Below are positions 1 through 5,891 of a DNA stretch of 16,601 nucleotides, piece by piece; position 1 is the first letter of the stretch; each line of letters starts with the position of its first letter. The stretch lies in contig DAIRCJ010000026.1 of the NCBI GenBank assembly GCA_036796755.1, forward strand, positions 1 to 16,601. The letters run 5' to 3'. This DNA is from CALKMS01 sp036796755. GTDB taxonomy: Bacteria; Actinomycetota; Aquicultoria; SKW223; CALKMS01. The notes beneath the pieces are model-generated. The model saw only the letters and a list, made by a program, of their open reading frames with translations. It did no database searches and was not told where the DNA came from. A program made the position numbers and the translations under genes.

Positions 1-372
1 TTTAGCTGCCCAGGTAACGGGAGCAACGGTTGGAACGCCCAATTTCCAGTAGAGGCGAGCTCTTTCCTCATCATAAATACGGGCAATTACCCGGGGAACA
101 TGAAAAAATCTTCTGGCAACCAGCGCTGACACAATGTTGTGATTGTCACCACTGGTGACAGCAATAAAAGCATCAGCTTTTTCCACGCCAGCTTTAATTA
201 AAACCTCGCGGTCAAAGCCGAGCCCGACCACCCGCTCACCTTTAAATCCAGGACTTAGACGACCAAAAGAAGACTCATCGCGATCGATAATAGACACCTG
301 ATGACCTTCCCGGCTGAGTAGATTTGCCAGCTCAGAGCCGACCCGGCCACAACCGACTATAATTACTCTCAT
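1..372 (-). CDS. trkA: TrkA-like potassium transport regulatory protein, N-terminal part (cut by window edge)
   Basis: The reading frame opens at ATG 370-372 and stays open for 124 codons to the window edge, so the C-terminal part is missing. The N-terminus is a Rossmann-type nucleotide-binding (RCK/KTN) domain: beta strand MRVIIV, the glycine-rich loop GCGRVG at residues 7-12, and an acidic residue (D30) at the end of the second strand where the ribose would bind. VTSGDNHN at 73-79 and VIARIYDEERARLY at 95-108 are typical of the TrkA/KtrA family. In that family the protein sits on the cytoplasmic face of a Trk/Ktr K+ channel and gates it in response to NAD(H) or ATP. The AGGGGGA ribosome site lies 5 nt upstream of the start. 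The gene begins 13 nt after the ATPase stop, which implies co-transcription. Whether a second TrkA half or a TrkH channel gene follows cannot be seen. It could be a different RCK protein, but the family call is secure. Confidence 0.88.
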   Translation of the reverse strand, partial: MRVIIVGCGRVGSELANLLSREGHQVSIIDRDESSFGRLSPGFKGERVVGLGFDREVLIKAGVEKADAFIAVTSGDNHNIVSALVARRFFHVPRVIARIYDEERARLYWKLGVPTVAPVTWAAK

Positions 373-377
373 TTTTA

Positions 378-384
378 TCCCCCT
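378..384 (-). promoter_or_regulatory. Ribosome binding site of the trkA-like gene
   Basis: AGGGGGA on the minus strand lies 5 nt upstream of ATG 370-372, within the 13-nt gap after the ATPase stop codon. It fixes the start of a gene whose frame runs off the window. Confidence 0.7.
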
Positions 385-385
385 T

Positions 386-3178
386 TTATTTTAACGCTTT
401 TTTCTTTCTTAGCCAGGCTTTCCTTGCTTCCTCAGCTAAAAGGATAGCTGGCGTCCAGCAAAAGAGAAAAAGCCAGTCGAGCAAGTCTAACGGACGATGA
501 CCAAAAAGCCTCTGGAAAAAGGGCAAGTAAACAAAGAGGAAAATTAAAACAAGTTCAGACAGGATACCACCGAGATAAAAGGTATTGGTAAAAAAGCCAA
601 CTTTTAAAATGCTTTCTTCTTCTGAGCGACAGGCAAAACCATTGCCAATCTGAACCGCTACAATAGAAGCTAAACTCATCGTTATGGCTTTTCCATAAAC
701 CTCGGGAGGAAAGGTGGTTAAAGGAAGAAAAGGACGCCACCCTGCCCGCAGGTAAGCAAAAAAGTAGGAACTTAAGCCCGCTACAGCCTCAATCAATCCC
801 AAAAAGCCGTAAGCCCGCAAGAGGAGCTGTTTGTTAAGCAAGCGATCTTTCAGAGAACGAGGAGGTTTTTTCATCAAGCCTGGTGCCGGAGGTTCAGCTC
901 CCAGAGCCAGAGCTGGAATCATGTCTGTCCCTAAGTCAACAGCCAGAATTTGAAGAACAGTCAAAGGCAAAGGGATTAAGCCTCCAGACAGAACAAAAAC
1001 CAGATAAGGAACTATCTCAGGGATATTGCTGGCAAAAATATAAGTTATGAAGCGTTTGATGTTGGCAAAAACCGTTCTTCCTTCTTCAACCGCATTAACA
1101 ATCGAAGCAAAATTGTCGTCAAGTAAAATCATTTCCGCGGCTTCTTTAGCTACATCGGTCCCGGTAATTCCCATTGCTACCCCAATGTCAGCTTGCTTAA
1201 GAGCTGGAGCGTCGTTCACACCGTCACCGGTTACCGCCACCACTTCACCATTTTCTTTCAGCGCTTTCACAATGTTCATCTTGTCTTCCGGGGAAACCCG
1301 GGCAAAAATTAATTCGGGCTCGGTGACAACCTCTTTCAGTTTTTCAAAAGTCAAACTGGCAAGGTGCTGACCTTCATAAATCTTCACCTTATCGCTTGCC
1401 AGCCCGATGCGGCGAGCTACCGCTTGAGCGGTCAAGCCATAGTCTCCAGTAACCATAATCACCTTTATTCCTGCTTCTCGGCATTCCCTGATGGCTTTCT
1501 CTACTTCCGGGCGGGGAGGGTCCATCATAGCTGCCAGGCCTAAAAAGACAAGGTTGTTTTCAACCTCTTCCACAGAAAACGGTGTTTCATCAGGAGATAC
1601 CTCTCGATAAGCCAGAGCCAGAACTCTTAAAGCATTTCGGGCAAACTGGTCGTTAGCCTCAATAATTTCCTTTTTTAAACCCTTATCTATGGGAACAATT
1701 TTGCCGTCTATTAAAACATATTTTGAAAGTTTCAAGACTTCCAGGGGAGCCCCTTTGACCAGAACCAGGAGCTGATTTTTCTTTCGAACAATAACCGACA
1801 TCATTTTTCTTCGGGAGTCAAAAGGATTCTCGGCTATTTTTCGGAAATCTTTGGCTAACCTCTCCCGGCTCAAACCCCCTTTCTCTGCCAGAACCAGCAA
1901 AGCTCCCTCGGTAGGGTCGCCAAGAATGCCCCAGGTCTCAGCGGAATTAGAAGGGGGTTTAAGTCGGGCATTATTACAAAGAGAGGCACAGGTTAATAAA
2001 AGGGAAAGGTTTTTTTCTCTTTCCTGAGCTTCAACGGGAGAGCCGTCAAGTAAAAAATCGCCCTCGGGCTCATATCCCCGGCCACTCACCTGAAAATGCT
2101 TTCTGCTGGCAAACAGATGCCTGACCACCATAGCGTTCTGGGTAAGCGTCCCGGTTTTATCGGTACAGATAACTGTGGTTGAGCCCAGAGTTTCAACGCT
2201 GGAGAGCTTTTTTACCAAAGCATTTCTTTTAGCCATCCTCTGAACGCCTAAAGCCAGAGAAAGGCTGATCGTGGGAAGAAGTCCCTCGGGTACGTTGGCA
2301 ACAATAATTCCGATGGCAAATAAAAAGGATTCAAAAGCTGTGAGATTGGTAAGCAAGTAACCCAGCAAAGAGAAGAATATGCCCATACCGATTGCCAGGA
2401 AAGCCACCACTTTAGTTACCCAAACCATTTCTTTTTGAAGTGGGCTTGGTTCTTCTTCAATAGCCTGAGTTAAAGAGGCAATTCGACCAAACTCTGTATT
2501 CTTTCCGGTGGCAAAAACTACCGCTTTAGCCTGCCCCTGAAGAACATTGGTTCCAGCGAAAATCAGATTAGGACAGTCGGGTAAAGGAAGGTCAGGAGAG
2601 TAAGCAAATGCTTCCGCCTGGCGGCGTAAAGGTCGAGACTCACCGGTTAGAGTAGAGTTATCAACCTGAAGATTATAGGCTTCCAGAAGTCTGGCATCTG
2701 CTGGAACTTTATCCCCCTCCCCAAGAAAAATAATGTCTCCCGGTACCAGCTCCCCGGCTTCAACCTCCAGGTAATCGCCTTCCCTCATCACCCTGACCTT
2801 GAAAGGGAGCAGTTTCTTTAAAGCTTCAGTTGCTTTTTCGGCTTTATACTCCTGGAAAAAACTAAACACCCCGTTGATAAAGATCACTGCCAGAATTGCC
2901 CAGCCAAGCTCGTTAACCCTAACTAAAAAAGAAAGCCCCGCCGCCACCCAGAGAAGAAGGGCGAAAAAATGAATGAAGTTAGAAAGAAAAAGGAGGTAAA
3001 CGGGAGTCTTTTTAGCTTCTTCAATTTTGTTCGGGCCAAAAATTTTCTGGCGTCTCGCTGCCTCCTGAATGGTAAGGCCTGAGCTGGAAGTGTTCAGAAG
3101 CTGTAAAACTTCTGAAGGCGAAGATTTTACAATTAGCTCTTTTTTTAAATCAAAAGGTCTCTCTTCCCCAGACTCCAT
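386..3178 (-). CDS. P2-type cation-transporting ATPase, Na,K-ATPase-like (P2C-like) motifs
   Basis: This is a full-length 930-residue P-type ATPase that should couple ATP hydrolysis to cation transport across the cytoplasmic membrane. In order: an N-terminal cation-ATPase domain (about 20-90), actuator TGES at 178-181, M4 motif VANVPEGLL at 293-301, phosphorylation motif DKTGT with Asp340, nucleotide-domain KGAP at 475-478, hinge MVTGD at 575-579 and TGDGVNDAP at 650-658, then M5-M10. M5 reads SNIPE (717-721) and M6 reads DLGTDM (748-753). From memory, these match the Na,K-ATPase group (SNIPE, DLGTDM) better than SERCA/PacL pumps (SNVGE, NLVTDG). M8 has Q843 and N846 where Na,K-ATPase has Gln and Asp. 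The ion is not proven, and Na+ and/or K+ is an inference. No Shine-Dalgarno precedes the ATG, and no other start codon occurs nearby in frame. The trkA-like gene follows at 13 nt, pointing to K+/Na+ homeostasis. No beta-subunit gene is visible. Confidence 0.93.
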   Translation of the reverse strand: MESGEERPFDLKKELIVKSSPSEVLQLLNTSSSGLTIQEAARRQKIFGPNKIEEAKKTPVYLLFLSNFIHFFALLLWVAAGLSFLVRVNELGWAILAVIFINGVFSFFQEYKAEKATEALKKLLPFKVRVMREGDYLEVEAGELVPGDIIFLGEGDKVPADARLLEAYNLQVDNSTLTGESRPLRRQAEAFAYSPDLPLPDCPNLIFAGTNVLQGQAKAVVFATGKNTEFGRIASLTQAIEEEPSPLQKEMVWVTKVVAFLAIGMGIFFSLLGYLLTNLTAFESFLFAIGIIVANVPEGLLPTISLSLALGVQRMAKRNALVKKLSSVETLGSTTVICTDKTGTLTQNAMVVRHLFASRKHFQVSGRGYEPEGDFLLDGSPVEAQEREKNLSLLLTCASLCNNARLKPPSNSAETWGILGDPTEGALLVLAEKGGLSRERLAKDFRKIAENPFDSRRKMMSVIVRKKNQLLVLVKGAPLEVLKLSKYVLIDGKIVPIDKGLKKEIIEANDQFARNALRVLALAYREVSPDETPFSVEEVENNLVFLGLAAMMDPPRPEVEKAIRECREAGIKVIMVTGDYGLTAQAVARRIGLASDKVKIYEGQHLASLTFEKLKEVVTEPELIFARVSPEDKMNIVKALKENGEVVAVTGDGVNDAPALKQADIGVAMGITGTDVAKEAAEMILLDDNFASIVNAVEEGRTVFANIKRFITYIFASNIPEIVPYLVFVLSGGLIPLPLTVLQILAVDLGTDMIPALALGAEPPAPGLMKKPPRSLKDRLLNKQLLLRAYGFLGLIEAVAGLSSYFFAYLRAGWRPFLPLTTFPPEVYGKAITMSLASIVAVQIGNGFACRSEEESILKVGFFTNTFYLGGILSELVLIFLFVYLPFFQRLFGHRPLDLLDWLFLFCWTPAILLAEEARKAWLRKKKALK

Positions 3179-3185
3179 AAACTAA

Positions 3186-3213
3186 AGGTTATTACGGAAA
3201 AAACTTCTGTCAA
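3186..3213 (-). promoter_or_regulatory. Possible promoter of the ATPase gene
   Basis: A perfect -35 hexamer TTGACA lies at 3208-3213. At a 16-nt spacing there is only a weak -10 candidate, TAACCT (3186-3191). Transcription from it would start within a few bases of ATG 3176-3178, giving an almost leaderless mRNA, which would fit the missing Shine-Dalgarno. The weak -10 keeps confidence low. Confidence 0.35.
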
Positions 3214-3232
3214 GCATTATTTCAAATTTTTT

Positions 3233-3254
3233 GGGGAAAGTTCGGGGAAAGTTC
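3233..3254 (-). repeat. Perfect 11-bp tandem repeat upstream of the ATPase gene
   Basis: Two exact head-to-tail copies of GAACTTTCCCC (minus strand) lie at 3244-3254 and 3233-3243. The nearer copy ends 19 bp upstream of the TTGACA box. Copies spaced by one helical turn in this position could be an operator or activator site. The sequence shows only the repeat, and the function is inferred. Confidence 0.55.
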
Positions 3255-3353
3255 TCTCAAAAAAAGTTGTCAGTCCTTAAAGAAACCTTTATAAATACTA
3301 AAGAAACTTCCTGCTAATAACCTCAAAAGGGAAATAATTGTTTAGAAATAAAG

Positions 3354-3920
3354 TTATTCAAGGAAATGAACAGGCGTCAAAGGATGGTCAACAGGCGGTG
3401 GCTCTTCATCAGCATAACCGAGAGTCAAGCCATAAAGCACTGTTTTATCTTCGGGTAGGTTCAAAAGTTTACTTACTTTTTCTTCCACCCAGGGAGCCAT
3501 CGTGAAACAGCAAGTACCCAAGCCTTTAGAGAAAGCAACTAATTCAATAAGCATTATCTCAGTCCCGCAAGGAGTGGCCACCCCTTTAAATTCCCAAACT
3601 GACTCCAACTTAGGAACCACAACAATAATTATTACCGGGGCTCCACCTAAGTCGGCGTAGTAAAAAATCGCTTTATTCCTTTCTTTTTCCTCCAAAATAT
3701 CAAGTATTTCTTTAAGGTGCGTTGTGTTCTGGGAAACTAATTTAACCAGCTCTTCTTTTTTGGAACCAGTTAAAATATAGTACTCATGCTTCTTGAAAGA
3801 AGGTGAGATTGGTGAGTGAGAAGCTACTTCTAAAATTTCCCTAATTGTTTCCTTGGGTACGGGTTCTGGCTTATACTTCCTTATTGAGCGACGCTTTAGG
3901 ATAGCCTCAGTTAAATCCAT
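3354..3920 (-). CDS. Nitroreductase-family flavoprotein
   Basis: This 188-residue protein is a normal length for a single-domain nitroreductase-fold oxidoreductase. The family binds FMN and reduces substrates with NAD(P)H, usually as a homodimer in the cytoplasm. The N-terminus holds the FMN-phosphate motif RRSIRKYKPEPVP (about 10-22). The middle has the helix EIMLIELVAFSKGLGTC, equivalent to the usual 'LAAHALGLGSC' segment. The C-terminus has the LGYADEEPP segment (family pattern LGYP.E.P). The start ATG 3918-3920 lies 11 nt after the ftsZ stop, with a weak GAGAG ribosome site, so the gene is probably co-transcribed with ftsZ. The substrate is unknown; the family includes nitroaromatic, quinone, dehalogenase and flavin-destroying (BluB) members, and nothing here picks one. 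The two adjacent cysteines (TCC, near 136) are not a known catalytic feature. Sure of the family, not of the role. Confidence 0.9.
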   Translation of the reverse strand: MDLTEAILKRRSIRKYKPEPVPKETIREILEVASHSPISPSFKKHEYYILTGSKKEELVKLVSQNTTHLKEILDILEEKERNKAIFYYADLGGAPVIIIVVVPKLESVWEFKGVATPCGTEIMLIELVAFSKGLGTCCFTMAPWVEEKVSKLLNLPEDKTVLYGLTLGYADEEPPPVDHPLTPVHFLE

Positions 3921-3931
3921 GATTATTCTCT

Positions 3932-4990
3932 CTACTCATCCTTGTGTTTTAAAAAGTCAGGAACCTCAAACTCTTCAACATCAAAACTGGGTAAAGGTTC
4001 GGAAAAAGGAATTTCGGTAGCAAAATCCAGTTTCTCCTGCCTTCTTTTGTCAAAGCCAGCCGCTATAACTGTAACTTTGACCTGGTCTCCCAGCGAATCA
4101 TCAATTACTGCTCCAAAAATTATATTGGCGTCAGGATGAGCAGCCCGGGAAATAAGTTGAGCTGCCTCGTGAACCTCGCTTAAAGTTAAGTCAGAACTTC
4201 CCGAAATGTTGAGAAGGATACCCCTTGCTCCCTCAATCGATTCCTCAAGTAAAGGACTGGAAATAGCCAGCTCACTGGCTTTAGAAGCTCGGTCATCCCC
4301 CGAAGCCACTCCGATACCCATTAAAGCTGAGCCTGCTTCATGCATAACTGCTTTTATATCGGCAAAGTCAAGATTAATCAAACCTGGTACGGTAATTAAG
4401 TCGGTAATGCCCTGAACGCCCTGCCTTAAAACATCATCTGCCAAGCGAAAAGCATCAAGAATACTGGTTCGCTTATCGGCGACCTGTAAAAGCTTTTCGT
4501 TCGGAATTATTATTAAAGTATCAACCTTTTCTTTTAACTTCCTGATGCCGTCTTCAGCTTGCAAGGCCCTCTTTCGGCCTTCAAAAGAAAATGGCCGGGT
4601 AACCACACCAACAGTCAAAGCGCCAATCTCTTCCTTGGCTATTTCAGCAATTACAGGAGCAGCTCCCGTTCCTGTCCCACCACCTTTGCCAGCGGTAATA
4701 AACACCATGTCAGCCCCCTGTAGAGCATCGGTAAGAATCTGCCGACTTTCTTCAGCCGCCTGAAAGCCAAGTTCAGGATTGGAACCGGCACCGAGACCAC
4801 GGGTCACTTTCTCTCCAATGTTAATTTTTATATCGGCATCGGACATCAAAAGAGCCTGGGCATCGGTGTTTACGCTAATAAATTCAACTCCTTTTACTCC
4901 TGCTTCAATCATTCGGTTTATGGCATTACAACCGCCGCCACCAACGCCAACTACCTTTATCACAGCTAAATATGGGTTCGTTGGTACCAT
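3932..4990 (-). CDS. ftsZ: Cell division protein FtsZ
   Basis: FtsZ is the tubulin-like GTPase that polymerises into the cytokinetic Z ring. Starting from ATG 4988-4990 it has 352 residues. Seen in order: GTP-binding loop GVGGGG (15-20), tubulin signature GGGTGTG (103-109), GVVTRPF, and the catalytic T7 loop NLDFADIK (206-213). The globular core ends near residue 314. A linker of only about 27 residues follows, then the conserved C-terminal peptide VPDFLK that docks partners such as SepF or FtsA. The frame is open upstream to a TTG at 5003-5005, but GGGAGG 7 nt before the ATG overlaps that TTG, so the ATG is the start. Wording such as NTDAQALLMSDAD and AAHPDANIIFGAVIDD resembles actinobacterial FtsZ. 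The residue before GGGTGTG is Lys102 rather than the usual Met (Glu in many Actinobacteria). ftsQ lies upstream across a 120-bp leader. Confidence 0.98.
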   Translation of the reverse strand: MVPTNPYLAVIKVVGVGGGGCNAINRMIEAGVKGVEFISVNTDAQALLMSDADIKINIGEKVTRGLGAGSNPELGFQAAEESRQILTDALQGADMVFITAGKGGGTGTGAAPVIAEIAKEEIGALTVGVVTRPFSFEGRKRALQAEDGIRKLKEKVDTLIIIPNEKLLQVADKRTSILDAFRLADDVLRQGVQGITDLITVPGLINLDFADIKAVMHEAGSALMGIGVASGDDRASKASELAISSPLLEESIEGARGILLNISGSSDLTLSEVHEAAQLISRAAHPDANIIFGAVIDDSLGDQVKVTVIAAGFDKRRQEKLDFATEIPFSEPLPSFDVEEFEVPDFLKHKDE

Positions 4991-4997
4991 ATTGTTT

Positions 4998-5003
4998 CCT
5001 CCC
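4998..5003 (-). promoter_or_regulatory. Ribosome binding site that sets the ftsZ start
   Basis: GGGAGG on the minus strand lies 7 nt upstream of ATG 4988-4990. It overlaps the in-frame TTG at 5003-5005, which therefore cannot be the start served by this site. Confidence 0.8.
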
Positions 5004-5031
5004 AAAACTTTAAAGTAAAACTTGAAACTTC

Positions 5032-5061
5032 TTAAGCTTAACCATTGATTTAAAGTTAACC
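5032..5061 (-). repeat. Two 12-bp direct repeats in the ftsZ leader
   Basis: On the minus strand GGTTAACTTTAA (5050-5061) and GGTTAAGCTTAA (5032-5043) match at 10 of 12 positions and are offset by 18 bp. The second contains the perfect palindrome TTAAGCTTAA. They lie within and just downstream of the possible ftsZ -10 box, where a repressor would sit. Chance is possible in this A+T-rich spacer. Confidence 0.4.
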
Positions 5062-5081
5062 CAAAAAGAATAATTTTGCAA
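5053..5081 (-). promoter_or_regulatory. Possible ftsZ promoter
   Basis: TTGCAA (5076-5081) and TAACTT (5053-5058) on the minus strand are separated by 17 nt. Match to the sigma-70-type consensus is moderate (4/6 and 3/6). The 120-bp spacer is by far the longest inside the dcw block, which makes a dedicated ftsZ promoter plausible, as seen in many bacteria. Confidence 0.35.
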
Positions 5082-5110
5082 CTCTTTCTTGAAAATCAAA
5101 GTTCAAAGCG

Positions 5111-5890
5111 CTAGTGACTGGCTGGCTTGGTTACCGGGTTTGAGGGTACGCGAACATCAATCATTAAAACTTCCTTTTCGGTGCGCAAAAACTTCTGGAT
5201 AATCTCGGCTTTTTTCTCAATCTCTTCCGGGCGGCCAAAAAGGATTTCCACCCCTTCATCAGTGTAAAAAGTTATGTTTTCTCCACCAGGAACGGAAACC
5301 AGTTTTATTTTTTTATAAAGAGCGGTGGGTAGACGGGAAAGAACATCCAGGCTGGACTGAAGGGGTTTTGAATCAACTATTAAACCAACTTTAAGAGACT
5401 TAATGGGTATATCGTGAAGTGAAGGAAGGTCAACTTTTTCCGGGTCAACTTGAGCAATCACAAAAGACTCGGAATCAATTAAGTAACCTGTCTGGTTAGC
5501 TTCTAGTAAAGCCAGGGGTTTACGTTCAACTATTTTTACACTTAAGCCATCAGGCAAGCGACGGGAAACAAAAGCCTCTTTAATCCAGGGATTTTCCTCC
5601 AACTTCATCGCCAGGTCCCGCACTGAGAGAGAAAAAATACTTGTCCCCGGTTTTAAGGAAAGAATTTTCAAAATTTCTTCGTTTTTCAAAACCCTATTTC
5701 CAGAGATAGAAACCTTTTCCATCTTTAAATCAAAAGTGCTGGAGCGAAAGAAAAAAATCAGACCAATGAAAGCCAGAAGCAGTATTAAAAGGAAAATGCC
5801 GGTGCGGATCTGTTTTTTTCTTCTTTTCTCTCGAAGCTTCCTCTCTCTTTCTCGGCGCTTTTCTTCAACTATATCCTTTGAGACTACCAC
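5111..5890 (-). CDS. ftsQ: Cell division protein FtsQ (DivIB)
   Basis: FtsQ is a bitopic membrane protein that links FtsL/FtsB with FtsW/PBP at the septum. From GTG 5888-5890 it has 259 residues. A strongly basic cytoplasmic tail (about 10-28, many Arg, Lys and Glu) is followed by one membrane helix (about 31-49). A POTRA domain comes next (about 58-125), starting MEKVSISGN and including ENPWIKEAFVSRRLPDGLSVKIVERKP in two parts typical of the family. A FtsQ/DivIB beta domain ends with VLMIDVRVPSNPVTKP. GGGGAG lies 8 nt before this GTG. A longer frame from TTG 5912-5914 would overlap murB by 23 nt and lacks a good ribosome site. With the GTG start the gene begins 1 nt after the murB stop. FtsQ diverges quickly between species, so the call rests on architecture plus position. 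Confidence 0.93.
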   Translation of the reverse strand: MVVSKDIVEEKRRERERKLREKRRKKQIRTGIFLLILLLAFIGLIFFFRSSTFDLKMEKVSISGNRVLKNEEILKILSLKPGTSIFSLSVRDLAMKLEENPWIKEAFVSRRLPDGLSVKIVERKPLALLEANQTGYLIDSESFVIAQVDPEKVDLPSLHDIPIKSLKVGLIVDSKPLQSSLDVLSRLPTALYKKIKLVSVPGGENITFYTDEGVEILFGRPEEIEKKAEIIQKFLRTEKEVLMIDVRVPSNPVTKPASH

Positions 5891-5891
5891 T

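Noticed and set aside
3255..3350. Possible terminator after the nitroreductase gene (T-run in CTTTTTTTGAG on the minus strand)
   Set aside because: Only a 5-bp A/T stem near 3290-3306 is visible, and it does not sit before the T-run; there is no G+C-rich hairpin.
4991..5005. Longer FtsZ N-terminus beginning at TTG 5003-5005
   Set aside because: The TTG overlaps the GGGAGG ribosome site that serves ATG 4988-4990, and has no site of its own.
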